From assembly GCF_052113705.1 (NCBI RefSeq), contig NZ_JBGQOG010000021.1:14824-78823 (forward strand): a stretch of 64,000 bases of DNA, in the 5' to 3' direction. The notes below the pieces were generated by a model. It was not told the origin of the DNA. It saw only the letters and a program-made list of their open reading frames with translations, and did no database searches. Both the position numbers and the translations under genes were made by a program. The first letter of the stretch is position 1. Each line of letters begins with the position of its first letter. The DNA comes from JBGQOG01 sp052113705. Lineage in GTDB: Bacteria > Pseudomonadota > Alphaproteobacteria > Rhodobacterales > Rhodobacteraceae. This document shows positions 1 through 8,773 of this stretch, piece by piece.

Positions 1-1088
1 AATTCGTAGATGGTCTGCTGCGTCATCCCCGCATCCGAAATTGCCGTCGATTTCAACATCGGCGTCGTGAGCACCTGATCAAGCAGAATGGACCGTAGAA
101 AACCGGCCATTTGCGATTGAGGGACATCGGTGGGTTCATAGCGCGCGATCAGAAACTTCAGAAATGACCAGTCAATCGGCCCGGCCGCTTCTTCGAGCGT
201 CTGGACAGTTTCTCCTGCCATTTCAAGGAATTGCGCCATGGATGCCACGTCCAGCATACTGGGGATAACAGTGATCAGCAGCCCGGTGGAGGCCAACAGA
301 GCCGTCATTGTGGTAAAGCCGAGCTGCGGTGGGCAGTCGATGATGACAAGGTCGTATTGTTCTTCAATTTCATCCAGCGCAATCGCCAATCGCTGCGTGA
401 ACGGAGGATCAATTTTGTGCTGAAGAGCATATGCCGTTTCTGTCTCGTACTCGGACAGCAACAGTCCGGCCGGCGCCAGGTCCAGGTTGTGGAAGTAGGT
501 TTTTCGCACCACTTGGCTCAGCGGAACCGGGTCCTCGTATTTCAGCGCGTCATAGACGGTGCCGCTTTCGGCAAATTCGATTTCCGGACGATAGCCGAAC
601 ATCGTCGTCAGACTGGCCTGCGGATCCATATCTACCGCCAATACGCGATATCCCCGAAGCGCGTAGCGTTGGGCAAGGTGAATTGCCGTTGTGGTTTTGC
701 TGGAGCCGCCCTTGAAGTTGACGATGGAAATGACTTGAAGCGCGTCACCTTCGCGGCGCCCCGGCAAATAGGCCTCGCCGTTTCGACCTGTACGCGCCAT
801 CACGTGACGGATTTGCTCGATCTCTTCCGCGGAATAGAGCCTCCGGCCGCGCGTATCGGTTTCAACATCCGGAAAGTCGCCCTCTTGATGGCGCGTTCTC
901 AAGTTAGACATGCTGATGCCGGTCAATTCCGACACTTCGGCAGGGTGAAACTTGCGCAACGCCTTTCTGCTGTCGGGCTGAAAGCTATTGCGCATATGAT
1001 TGTTCAATGCTTCCGACAGGCGGGCAGCATTCGCAGCAATGGATGCGGCGATGGAGCTGGAGTTAGAAAAATCCACTGTCGATTTCAT
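1..1088 (-). CDS. repA: RepA, plasmid partitioning ATPase of a repABC system (partial)
   Basis: ParA-type ATPase that, with RepB, segregates the plasmid and represses repABC. The start is the ATG at 1088; the C-terminus runs off the left edge. Seen: a MerR-like helix-turn-helix stretch at about residues 48-95, a deviant Walker A (KGGSSKTT, 126-133), the DMDPQ motif near 153 and a Walker B (VIIDCPP) near 240. The N-terminal extension before the ATPase domain is typical of RepA of repABC plasmids rather than short ParA. repB and repC would be expected to follow beyond the left edge. This gene is the main evidence that the window belongs to a plasmid or chromid. Confidence 0.93.
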   Translation of the reverse strand, partial: MKSTVDFSNSSSIAASIAANAARLSEALNNHMRNSFQPDSRKALRKFHPAEVSELTGISMSNLRTRHQEGDFPDVETDTRGRRLYSAEEIEQIRHVMARTGRNGEAYLPGRREGDALQVISIVNFKGGSSKTTTAIHLAQRYALRGYRVLAVDMDPQASLTTMFGYRPEIEFAESGTVYDALKYEDPVPLSQVVRKTYFHNLDLAPAGLLLSEYETETAYALQHKIDPPFTQRLAIALDEIEEQYDLVIIDCPPQLGFTTMTALLASTGLLITVIPSMLDVASMAQFLEMAGETVQTLEEAAGPIDWSFLKFLIARYEPTDVPQSQMAGFLRSILLDQVLTTPMLKSTAISDAGMTQQTIYE

Positions 1089-1818
1089 ACTGCCCTCGTG
1101 ACCTCTTGGTGGGTCGATTGTGTTTCGTCGCGAGAAGGCGCGAATTTCGCGTTCTTGCGACAATTGAAGTCATGCCACGCAACTTGCAGTCGAACAACAC
1201 TTTTTGTGCTGCGCTCGCTGTGAATTTGTAAGAAAGGTTTCGGCGCCCTGGGACGTTTCTGGGAGTAAGCTATTGTAAAAATTACTGAATTCATTGACAT
1301 GGCATTGGGCCGCAACATTTTGTGGGTTTGCCTGGGTTGATCGCAAGGCGTGCGGTGTAGACGCAGTTGCGAATCGAAGGTCACCTGCGCCGCGTATGTT
1401 TGGTGCATGCATTGCTCAACCGGTTTAGTTCAGAGGCGACTGCGGAAATTGGAGCAACTGGGATAAGTGGATTTTCGCGCAGCAGCATGATGCTGCAAGC
1501 GATGAGAAGACCATGGCAAGACAACCGCGTCGGAAACACAGCTCGGCATTCAAGGCGAAAGTGGCGGTTGCCGCGATCAAGGGCGGGAAAACGCTGATTG
1601 AACTGGCCCAAAAGTTCGACGCTAATCCGCGAGACCGGCAATGATAGCTACCGCCCTAGGGGCAGTTCCGAAGCAGAGAAGAAAAATCGGCAGGATCCAA
1701 CAGCATAGACGCCATCATACTCAGCAGAACAAAATGACTTGGTGGGTCAGATCTCGATGAGAATCCCGGGTTCATTTTCAATGACAGTCAACAGATCGAG
1801 AGATCTGTTCGATTCGTG
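1089..1818. other. repA upstream region with an IS remnant
   Basis: About 730 bp without an intact gene. The half next to repA should hold the repABC promoter and any RepA/RepB binding sites, but no clear box was identified. The other half carries the transposase fragment listed separately. Confidence 0.5.
1513..1644 (+). pseudogene. IS3-family transposase OrfA fragment
   Basis: A 43-codon remnant beginning MARQPRRKHSSAFKAKVAVA, followed by a stretch that reads AAIKGGKTLIELAQKFDANP. This is the N-terminal helix-turn-helix of IS3-family OrfA proteins. A stop follows directly and no OrfB lies next to it, so it is a dead fragment. The same IS group may be represented at 10586 and 62196. Confidence 0.75.
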
Positions 1819-2967
1819 TCATCCGCCGGATCTCTCATCAAAGCGCCGCTCTCCTGTGTCTGCCGTCTGCAAGCGTAGCCAGTACCGTGTATGCCGTCGC
1901 TCCCCAGTTCGATGGAGCGCGCCCATCTCGACCAAGTCCTGCAGATCCCGGGTCGTGGTCGCGCGCGACGTGCCGGTCATGGCGATGTAATTCTCGGCGC
2001 TGAGACCGCCTTTGAACCCGTCGGGACCCTCGCGAAACATGCGCTCGATCACCTTTGTCTGCCGGTCGCTCAACAGGTTGCGGAACTGGTCGTAGAACTT
2101 CGCCTTGCCAATGAAGAAGGCGACCCGCGTCAGCGTCACCTGTTGCGCCTCGAGGACAGCCTCGGCGAACCAGAGCAGCCAGCCGGTGACATCGAGTGTC
2201 TTCTGGTGGGTCTCGAGTTGGTCGTAGTAGTCTTTCCGATGCCGTTCGATTGTGTAGGCCAGCGCGATCAGGCTCGGCTGCCCGATGTTTTGGGCAAGCG
2301 ACTTTTCGGCAAGGGCGCGCCCGAGGCGGCCATTGCCGTCCTCGAAAGGGTGGATGCTCTCGAACCAGAGATGCCCAAGCGCCGCGCGTGTCAGGGCGGG
2401 CAGTGGCGCCGGTCCGTTTGGTGCCGTGCGGTTGAACCAGTCGACAAACGCGTCCATCTCGCCCTGAACCTGCGCCGAGGGCGGGGCTTCGAAATGCACC
2501 GTCGGTCGGTCGATGCGACCAGAGACGATCTGCATCGCGTCATCATGTCGACGATAGGCACCAATGGTCTCAAGGCCGCGGTCGTGAGACAGGAGCATCC
2601 TATGCCAGCGACACAGGGTGTCATGGGTCAATGGTGCGGCATAGGTCGAATAGACGTCGACCATCATCTCGGCGACGCCCTGCTCGCGCGGCCTTGACGG
2701 CGCGCCGTCAGCGGTCAAGCCGAACTGACGCCGCAGCGAGGATTGCACACTGGACCTGTCCAGCACTTCGCCTTCGATTGCGCTGGTCCGCATCACTTCT
2801 TCACTCAGCAACTCGATACGCAAACGGTCGCGCTCTCCGCCGGTCACGTGGCGGACGGCTCCCAGGATCTCTCCGGATGACAGCAGGAACCGCCGCTCGA
2901 GAGGTTCGGCGGCGGGGCTGTCAAAGCGGAAGTTCGGCCAGTCGGGTTGCGTCCAATTCCAGAGCAT
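1819..2967 (-). CDS. Fic family protein (predicted AMP transferase)
   Basis: Fic enzymes transfer AMP or another nucleotide part to a hydroxyl group of a target protein. In this 382-residue protein the catalytic loop HPFEDGNGRLGR is complete (206-217), with the active-site His and the phosphate-binding GNGR. An N-terminal TSAIEGE (61-67) fits the autoinhibitory [S/T]xxxE[G/N] helix, so it should be self-inhibited and need no separate antitoxin. The first ~80 residues resemble the DUF4172 domain that precedes Fic in this subfamily, and the last ~60 (SAENYIAMTGTSRATTTRDL) look like a winged helix. It stands alone between the repA upstream region and the methylase-like operon. Target unknown. 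Confidence 0.92.
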   Translation of the reverse strand: MLWNWTQPDWPNFRFDSPAAEPLERRFLLSSGEILGAVRHVTGGERDRLRIELLSEEVMRTSAIEGEVLDRSSVQSSLRRQFGLTADGAPSRPREQGVAEMMVDVYSTYAAPLTHDTLCRWHRMLLSHDRGLETIGAYRRHDDAMQIVSGRIDRPTVHFEAPPSAQVQGEMDAFVDWFNRTAPNGPAPLPALTRAALGHLWFESIHPFEDGNGRLGRALAEKSLAQNIGQPSLIALAYTIERHRKDYYDQLETHQKTLDVTGWLLWFAEAVLEAQQVTLTRVAFFIGKAKFYDQFRNLLSDRQTKVIERMFREGPDGFKGGLSAENYIAMTGTSRATTTRDLQDLVEMGALHRTGERRHTRYWLRLQTADTGERRFDERSGG

Positions 2968-3067
2968 GAGCGATAGAGTCCCTTTCTATAACTCATAATG
3001 CGGCAAGATCATGATTTATGGAAGATCGTTCTATGCATCACACGCGCGCGCGCCCGAAGGCGCATCA

Positions 3068-3571
3068 TCACAGTTTTTTCGACACAAACCCTTCTGGCGT
3101 GAACGCTTCGATTTTTTCGTCCGTCTTGCGGGCGACGCGACTCCCGTCGGCCGATACGGTGATCTTGGAGAGTGGATCGAGCCGAATGATCGATCCATCG
3201 GGCTCCACGAAGGTGGTCGTTTTGTGCTGATCGTGGCGAATGGAACCATCCCCCCGCACATGGATCCAGGTTTCGCCAATCTGGATCGAGATTTCGGTGT
3301 CAGAGATGACCACGCCGTTCCATCCGCCGCCAGCCTCTCGCCGGGCGACGATATTGGTAGGCTGCAGACGTAGCTGAACATCGCGGCCATCGCTGGCCTC
3401 CATTTGCACGAAAGCCTCCTGATCCTGATCCCGATCTACCAATGTCGCGCGGGAATTCTTGGGGTTCCAGACGAAGGGCTTTTCGCGGCGCACCCCCTTT
3501 GGGTCCCGAAAAAAGGCGATCAGCAGCTCGGCCGATCTCCAAACCGGTGAGCTTTGTGCGGGCAACGACAT
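3068..3571 (-). CDS. hypothetical protein
   Basis: A 167-residue protein of no recognised family. It has no signal peptide or membrane segment. The last ~80 residues are rich in short beta-type stretches (ISIQIGETWIHVRGDGSI, TTTFVEPDGSIIRLDP) that look like repeated beta-hairpins. The ATG at 3571 is chosen because AAGGA lies about 9 bases upstream. It follows the methylase-like gene on the same strand by about 120 bp, and that gap has coding-like codon use in another frame but no start codon. Probably cotranscribed with it. Confidence 0.7.
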   Translation of the reverse strand: MSLPAQSSPVWRSAELLIAFFRDPKGVRREKPFVWNPKNSRATLVDRDQDQEAFVQMEASDGRDVQLRLQPTNIVARREAGGGWNGVVISDTEISIQIGETWIHVRGDGSIRHDQHKTTTFVEPDGSIIRLDPLSKITVSADGSRVARKTDEKIEAFTPEGFVSKKL

Positions 3572-3691
3572 AGTCTTGGTCCTTGAAATTGGCTTTAGTC
3601 AAAAAGGCGGTCAGAAATTCTGGATCAAAAACAATTGCCTGAGCATAACCCGGGATGCACTTGCGGGTCAGCCCAAAAATGGGGCCGCTGT

Positions 3692-4465
3692 TCAGCCGAA
3701 CAGCGACAATTGACGATCGCTCGCCGGTAACTGTGTCCGTCGTTCTATCCCCGCCGTGGCCATTGTCCCGGTGGATTTTTGTACGCTGTCCCTCCGATGC
3801 TGTGCAGCTCGTTGTGCCAGAAAGTGCAGCGCGTTGGGGGTAAGGGTGGAGTCGTATTTTTCCACGGTCAGGGAATTTCCATGGATGTTTCGCCCCGCCA
3901 GCCCTCGGTAGGCGGTTTGAATATGCAGCATATGAAAAGTGCTGCGGTTGATCTCCGTCGCTTCGAACCACAGGCAGCACCTCGGGTCAAAGCCCTGTTT
4001 CTCGAGCGCATCGGCGGCGGCGATCACCATGCCACCCGCGCCAGCGGCAGGTTCCTGCAGAGTGATGAACCCCCGATCCTCGATGATGCTTTTAGCGTCA
4101 GACAGATTCATCTCGGCGATCAGCCGCGACACATCGTAGGGGGTAAAAAACTGTCCCAGGCTGGCGTCCAGCGCCCCGAGTTCGGCCGCGACTTCCCCGA
4201 GGAAGTCGCGGGACCCCGGCGCAATCGCCGCCACGGCGATTTCCAGCAGATCCCGCATTTTGCGGACATCGTCCTTGTGACGATAGCGTCTCACGCAGGC
4301 CATGTACTCGGCTTCTGTCGCATCGGACTTCGCTGGCTGTGCGGTGGTATTGGCCAGTGCGAGATAGGCCATTTCACAGAAATCACGAAAAACCTCCGTG
4401 CGGCGTTTGCTATGGTCAATATCATTCATCCGCTTGGAAAAAACGGCGACGTCTCGTGCGGTCAT
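3692..4465 (-). CDS. N-6 DNA methylase-like protein, short, no NPPY/F seen
   Basis: A 257-residue protein with the N-terminal signature of N6-adenine methylases of the HsdM type: GQFFTPYDVSRLI near residue 103, and motif-I-like QEPAAGAGGMVIAAA near 134 that would bind S-adenosylmethionine. The catalytic NPPY/NPPF motif expected about 70 residues later is not visible; the chain ends in a natural-looking SDRQLSLFG. Short methylase-like genes of this kind are common in alphaproteobacterial plasmid backbones. It may be a degenerate or accessory methylase rather than an active enzyme. AAGG lies in front of the chosen ATG. A perfect 24-bp palindrome separates it from the DUF3768 gene upstream. Confidence 0.75.
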   Translation of the reverse strand: MTARDVAVFSKRMNDIDHSKRRTEVFRDFCEMAYLALANTTAQPAKSDATEAEYMACVRRYRHKDDVRKMRDLLEIAVAAIAPGSRDFLGEVAAELGALDASLGQFFTPYDVSRLIAEMNLSDAKSIIEDRGFITLQEPAAGAGGMVIAAADALEKQGFDPRCCLWFEATEINRSTFHMLHIQTAYRGLAGRNIHGNSLTVEKYDSTLTPNALHFLAQRAAQHRRDSVQKSTGTMATAGIERRTQLPASDRQLSLFG

Positions 4466-4493
4466 TTTCGGGAACCTTGGCAGCAGTAGGGGC

Positions 4494-4517
4494 GCCCCTG
4501 CGCAGCTGCGCAGGGGC
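4494..4517. repeat. perfect 24-bp palindrome between two genes
   Basis: GCCCCTGCGCAG followed directly by its reverse complement. It lies in the 60-bp gap between the DUF3768 gene and the methylase-like gene. No T-run follows on either strand, so it is not a standard terminator; it may be an mRNA processing hairpin or a protein site. Confidence 0.7.
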
Positions 4518-4525
4518 TCGCGGCA

Positions 4526-4906
4526 TCAGTATTCGGAGGGGAGCAGCAGGGTCAGTACACGGCGCGTGCGCTCTGGATCGGCTGGATCCTCAGATCCGAA
4601 CTCGTATTCTTCGTCGTAGAGATCGATTTTCCAGTAGACGCGGGTTCCGCTGACCTCGAGAACGCCAAAGGTATGATCGCCGTAAGGGTCATTATCTTCG
4701 TTGAATTCGTCGAATGTCGCGACGGCGTGCAGTAACTCAGCCATAAACAGAGGCCCTTCTGCGGCAATCCCTTGGGTGCAAACTGTCTTTCCCGGAAAGC
4801 CACTACCGCCGTTGGACAGGAGAGCCGCGCGGAACGCATCGTTCTGGCGGGCGACGACTGCGGACTGAACATCGATTTCCGTCTCGGCTATCGACGGCGC
4901 GCTCAT
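4526..4906 (-). CDS. DUF3768 domain-containing protein
   Basis: A 126-residue protein matching DUF3768 by its signature (FDEFNEDNDPYGDHTFG, then WKIDLYDEEYEFGSEDPADP and a closing VLTLLLPSEY). Genes of this family are frequent on alphaproteobacterial plasmids; the function is unknown. Its start overlaps the stop of the 82-residue upstream gene by 4 bp (ATGA), so the two should be translationally coupled. The operon is preceded by repeat copy A, whose twin precedes parB, which suggests shared control with plasmid maintenance genes. Confidence 0.85.
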   Translation of the reverse strand: MSAPSIAETEIDVQSAVVARQNDAFRAALLSNGGSGFPGKTVCTQGIAAEGPLFMAELLHAVATFDEFNEDNDPYGDHTFGVLEVSGTRVYWKIDLYDEEYEFGSEDPADPERTRRVLTLLLPSEY

Positions 4907-5151
4907 TGCGAAACCTCCCGATACACGTTGGCGTCCTCGTAGCGGATCACGTCTATGCCCGCGACAGTCCCGCCGTAGCAGGGGCCGACAAAGCCCCAGA
5001 TCTTCGGTTGGCCCTGAAGGCAGGGGCGCAGGTTTCTGCGCGTCTCAATCCCGACAAGGGTCACGCCGAGGCGATGTGCGGCGTCTTCGATGTTGTCAGC
5101 GTATACCGAGGCAATGACCCCCTCGATCATCTGCACAATTTGAAAACTCAT
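4903..5151 (-). CDS. small hypothetical protein upstream of DUF3768 gene
   Basis: An 82-residue protein (MSFQIVQMIEGVIASVYADN...). The start at 5151 is preferred over an upstream ATG at 5244 because AAAGGA lies a few bases in front of it and because the upstream ATG falls inside the duplicated leader. No family was recognised and no membrane segment is seen. First gene of a two- to four-gene minus-strand operon. Confidence 0.75.
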   Translation of the reverse strand: MSFQIVQMIEGVIASVYADNIEDAAHRLGVTLVGIETRRNLRPCLQGQPKIWGFVGPCYGGTVAGIDVIRYEDANVYREVSQ

Positions 5152-5165
5152 GGTGGATCCTTTCG

Positions 5166-5428
5166 TGGTGGGGCGGGGAAGCTTGTTGCCTTCCATCCGC
5201 CGATGGGCAGCGCCTCGGCCAATCTGATCTGACCGAAAACGCATGTTTTCGGCGGAACAGAGTGGGAGAGGGCGCAGCCCGACCCACGGGCCTGCCCCGG
5301 ATAGTCAAAGGATCGCAGCTGGGGGTGGTGCGGCCCGCAGGCCGCAGGCCGAGGACACGGCCCCGGCGAAGACGACGCCTGTGGCGGCGCTTGTCTTTTG
5401 ACTTTCCGGTGCAGGTCTGTTGGGCGGA
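5166..5428. repeat. 263-bp leader repeat, copy A
   Basis: Nearly identical (4 mismatches by eye) to 8774-9036 in the same orientation. Copy A ends about 15 bp before the start of the DUF3768 operon; copy B ends at the same distance from parB. Weaker similarity continues for about 50 bp (GGGTGAGCGGG...GCCCGTCGATCC near 5457-5483 and 9065-9090). It probably holds the promoter and operator for both operons. Confidence 0.9.
5233..5252. promoter_or_regulatory. palindromic operator-like site in leader copy A
   Basis: CCGAAAACGCATGTTTTCGG has 8-bp perfect arms around a 4-bp centre. The same site occurs at 8841-8860 with one central base changed. It lies about 80-100 bp upstream of the gene start, as expected for a repressor or partition-protein site. 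The binding protein is unknown. Confidence 0.55.
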
Positions 5429-6210
5429 TCTCCAATACAGAAATGACCGCAGGGCAGGGGGTGAGCGGGCACGGCCCGTCGATCCGCTGAACTGTCTGTT
5501 TATTCGGCCACGAGCCGGGCCTGAGGCGCGGCTCTCTCTCGTTTATCTGAATCTGGAGGTTGTCTTGGTGGCGCAGCGGGCGAGCGCACTTCATTCCAAT
5601 GCATATGCCCACGCGATTGCTTCTGGTGAAAAGGTCACGCTGCGAAAGGGACAGTTACCCGAATGGGTCGAGACAGGGTGCACTGACCGACCATGGTGGC
5701 GCGGCTGCCACTGGCTCTTCGAGACTGTTGCAGCCGTTTTCCGGCGCCAGGGAGGGCAGGGCGCATCGGCTCGGATCGCGGGCCGGCTTCCCGGCACGCG
5801 ATTAGGGCCCGTCCCGGGAAGCCCGGGGTTCGCCAGTTCATCAGGATCACATGCTGAATAGCTCTGAATGTAGTGGTTTTTGGCGGGCTATCTTATGGAT
5901 TTCCAACCGTCGAACACTTTGAGACCTTAATTCCAGCTGGGGCTGTCTGGGCCTATTGTATAAAATTGTGTTTCACATACGCTGCGGATCCTGTTGCTGG
6001 AACAATCCCGCTCTACGAAGGTTTCGAACGATACAGCAACGCGCAACGCTTGGTTTCAAACGCCCCCCGATTTCATCGAAATAGCCGTGCTATCGACCGA
6101 TGTGCATCTGCAAGTTCCTGCTTTGATATTTCGCGCCAATGAATTGTTCAGACCTTGCGCTATGCTTTGCAGAGATGAATATACGGCGCGAAACGGCAAA
6201 GGAATATGTG
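5429..6210. other. intergenic region, no gene recognised
   Basis: About 780 bp. Reading frames here lack family resemblance and good ribosome binding sites. The right part is less GC-rich and should contain the promoter of the H-NS-like gene. Confidence 0.5.
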
Positions 6211-6525
6211 ATGAACCTCGATCTGGACCAGCTTTCCCTCAAAGAACTGAGCGACCTGCAATCCCGGGTAGAACGGGCGATTGCCTCGTTTGAAGACCGC
6301 AGGAAGCAAGAGGCACTGATGGAGTTGGACGCGGCGGCACAGCGTATGGGCTTTTCGCTGGCGGATCTGACGGGCCTTAATATCGTGAAAAAGCGTAAGC
6401 CGGCGGCTGCGAAATACATCAACCCCGAAAATGCTGATCAAACCTGGACCGGGCGGGGGCGTAAGCCAGGCTGGGTGCAAGCTGCGCTTGAAGCGGGCAA
6501 GTCTCTGGCGGATCTCGCGATCTGA
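6211..6525 (+). CDS. H-NS family nucleoid protein (HvrA/H-NS-like)
   Basis: A 104-residue DNA-binding silencer. The N-terminal half is a predicted coiled-coil oligomerisation helix (LDQLSLKELSDLQSRVERAI, 4-23), and the C-terminus carries the H-NS DNA-binding motif, here TWTGRGRKPGW near residues 80-91. The start at 6211 has AAAGGA about 8 bases upstream. Plasmid-borne H-NS homologues usually reduce the cost of a new replicon by silencing its genes. It sits between the two 263-bp leaders but on the opposite strand. A strong hairpin follows the stop. Confidence 0.9.
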   Translation: MNLDLDQLSLKELSDLQSRVERAIASFEDRRKQEALMELDAAAQRMGFSLADLTGLNIVKKRKPAAAKYINPENADQTWTGRGRKPGWVQAALEAGKSLADLAI

Positions 6526-6527
6526 TT

Positions 6528-6555
6528 TTTTGGCCGAGAGTTATTTCGGCCAAAA
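6528..6555 (+). terminator. terminator of the H-NS-like gene
   Basis: Perfect 10-bp inverted repeat TTTTGGCCGA / TCGGCCAAAA with an 8-base loop, starting 3 bp after the stop codon. Confidence 0.75.
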
Positions 6556-6904
6556 GCGCTCTTTGAATTTTTGCTGTTCGGCTTAGGCGCTTTTAAGCAT
6601 CGCAATCTGGTTTGGGCCGCCGCACCGCGGCCCCTGCGCGGGCAGCGCCGGTCCTGCTGCTTCTTGGCGCGGTGCCGGGAAGCAGCAGGACAATCCACCC
6701 GGCTGAGTGGTCCACGGGTAAAGGCTGTTCATTCTGGGCGGGGCAGGGGGGGACTTGCCGTAACCGGATCAAAGTTCCGGCAGCGATCGACATGATTGAT
6801 GTCTCTTTGTGGTCGTCAAGTAGTGTGACGGTACGTCAATCCTCATTGTGTCCTACCTTTTACTGATCGAGAAGGGCAGGGCGCTTTCGCGCCCTGCCGC
6901 TTAT
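6556..6904. other. intergenic region between H-NS-like gene and parB 3' end
   Basis: About 350 bp with no gene. It carries a strong hairpin (6651-6691, listed separately). Confidence 0.5.
6651..6691. repeat. 13-bp perfect inverted repeat (hairpin)
   Basis: GTCCTGCTGCTTC and its exact reverse complement, separated by 15 bases. No T-run follows. It may mark a small RNA, a replication or partition site, or an IS end; none can be shown from sequence alone. Confidence 0.5.
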
Positions 6905-8758
6905 TCAGGCCATGCAATCGGGTAGCCAATGAGCGATTTTCTCTGCCTGTGCTTTAGAAACCCCGAGGGCGCTGCGGAATGCTTCATCGGTGAAGAGCTT
7001 TTCCAGTCGGTCAGCCTGCTCGGCCTTTTTCATCTTGGCAAAGCTCGTTGCCGTCGGATGATCGTCTGACAAGTCGAGAAGGTCCCGCCATACCATCACA
7101 CGATAGGTTCCGGGCACGCGGTTCCACATGTTTGCGACAGTAGGTGTCCACACCATGCGCGGGGCGGTAACCACTTCCGCATCGATCAACGCCCGCAGTT
7201 TCGCATCACCCCCGGTCAGCAACGCGGCCAGATGCCGGGTGAGTTCGGCCAAATTGTGATCGCGACCTTGCTGACGGAACGCTTCGAAACCCTCGGCGAC
7301 GTCTGACCCCCAAGGATCGGCGGGGCGGCTGGTGGGGGTCGTCAGGCGCGCATCCAGAGCATAACCACTTTCGCCGGTCGTCGGCATGTTCGGCACATCA
7401 TCGGTGCGGATGCCGAATGCGTGGCGGTGACCCATCTCCCCGCTCAGTTCGTAGGCCAAGAGGGAAAGCAGCAGATCGGGATCACCCAGGGAGGCATGCT
7501 GCCGCGCACCGGTCATGACACGACCCAGATCCTCTGCGAGCGCGTGAGAGATCAGCGATTTCGGTTTTTCTTCGCGGTCGCTCTCGCTGGTTCGGGCGAT
7601 GAGACCGGCAGCGCGGGCCGTGGCTTTGTCCTCGGGCAAAATGAGCCCCTCAGCGACCCGGACCTCGCCATCCCGGGTCACATAGATGATAGCCCCGGCC
7701 ACTGCCTTCTGATCCTCGGTGTAGCCGCCATCCAGAATGCTCTGCAGGGTGTCCAGTTCCGTTTGTCCTGCTTCATCAAGGGCACCAGTCTCGAGCATTT
7801 CCGCAAGAGCGTCATAACGGGTTGCCTGCTCGTCGGTCAGCACACCTCGTGCGACAGAAAGCTGTGTCATCTGCTCTTGCTGGACGTCATACCAGCCGAA
7901 ATGCACCACCTCGGTGCGGGCTTCGACCCATTTCCAGCCGCGCACCGCGACCTGCGGCTTCATCCCTTCCAGCGCTTCGTTGAAAAGCCGGTCCAGAAGT
8001 GCAGGGTCCTCCAGATAGGTATTTTCCGCGAAGAGATCGCAGGTGACCCCGCCGCCCGCCTCTTTGTAGGCTTCCAACCCCACAAATACTGCGCGCCGAT
8101 CCGTTGCCTTGATTGCGGCGGGTTTGAGGGCCGCTTTGAGATTGTAATCGCTCCACGCGCTGCCCCGGCATTGCGCCAGAATTTCAAGGGCATGATCTGT
8201 GTCGTCACAGATGGTGAAACAGGCGGCCATCGACAGGCTGATGTCATTGGCGGCCAGCGCATCCAGTATCGGTGCGGGCAAAGTGGCCAAGGCCAGTCGG
8301 CGGTAAACGTGCTTTTCGGTCACCGCAAAGGACCGGGCGATGCTCGCCGGGGTGGCACCATCTTCTGCCATTTTGCCATAGGCGCGGATTTCCTCTGCCG
8401 GATGCAAATCACGGCGGACGACGTTTTCAAGATTGGCCCAGGATTGCGCGGTTGCCGCGTCCGGTGCCAGCATCACCAGCGGGTTTGCAAGGTCGGGCCG
8501 GAGTTTCGCCAGATCGGAATGCTTTTCCGCCAAATGTTGCAAGGCGCGCAGGCGGCGGCCACCGGCGACGATTTCAACACCACCCTCGCCATCTGCCAGA
8601 CCGGCGATGGATTGGATCAGCCCCGCCGCCCAAATGCTTTCCGCCAATTCCTCTATCTCGGTTTGAGGAACGGACTGGCGCGGGTTCATTGCTGACAGGG
8701 TCAGTTTCTCAAGGGGAAAACGGGCTTCGGTTGGGGTGATCTTTTGATACTTTGCCAT
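6905..8758 (-). CDS. parB: ParB/RepB/Spo0J family partition protein, large form
   Basis: A 617-residue protein. Residues ~12-110 form the ParB N-terminal (CTPase/nuclease-like) domain with NPRQ (25-28), GLIQSIAG and the conserved VAGGRRLRAL box near 65-74. A helix-turn-helix follows (GATPASIARSFAVTEKHVYRRLALATLP, ~134-161). The long C-terminal part (~400 residues) is much longer than chromosomal ParB and typical of large plasmid ParB-like proteins. AGGAGG precedes the start. Expression probably depends on leader copy B just upstream. Since repA is also here, it may act in addition to RepB, as a second partition or regulatory factor. Confidence 0.9.
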   Translation of the reverse strand: MAKYQKITPTEARFPLEKLTLSAMNPRQSVPQTEIEELAESIWAAGLIQSIAGLADGEGGVEIVAGGRRLRALQHLAEKHSDLAKLRPDLANPLVMLAPDAATAQSWANLENVVRRDLHPAEEIRAYGKMAEDGATPASIARSFAVTEKHVYRRLALATLPAPILDALAANDISLSMAACFTICDDTDHALEILAQCRGSAWSDYNLKAALKPAAIKATDRRAVFVGLEAYKEAGGGVTCDLFAENTYLEDPALLDRLFNEALEGMKPQVAVRGWKWVEARTEVVHFGWYDVQQEQMTQLSVARGVLTDEQATRYDALAEMLETGALDEAGQTELDTLQSILDGGYTEDQKAVAGAIIYVTRDGEVRVAEGLILPEDKATARAAGLIARTSESDREEKPKSLISHALAEDLGRVMTGARQHASLGDPDLLLSLLAYELSGEMGHRHAFGIRTDDVPNMPTTGESGYALDARLTTPTSRPADPWGSDVAEGFEAFRQQGRDHNLAELTRHLAALLTGGDAKLRALIDAEVVTAPRMVWTPTVANMWNRVPGTYRVMVWRDLLDLSDDHPTATSFAKMKKAEQADRLEKLFTDEAFRSALGVSKAQAEKIAHWLPDCMA

Positions 8759-8773
8759 GTGAGGCCTCCTTTA

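Noticed and set aside
231..1223. 330-codon open frame on the plus strand
   Set aside because: Antisense to repA; no recognisable domain.
3300..3980. 226-codon frame overlapping the methylase-like and hypothetical genes
   Set aside because: Overlaps two better-supported genes in other frames; only the middle part (about 3572-3691) looks coding and it has no start codon.
5800..5840. CCCGGG-rich small palindromes
   Set aside because: Short GC palindromes expected by chance at this base composition.
7421..8695. 424-codon open frame on the plus strand
   Set aside because: Antisense to parB, which has clear ParB motifs.
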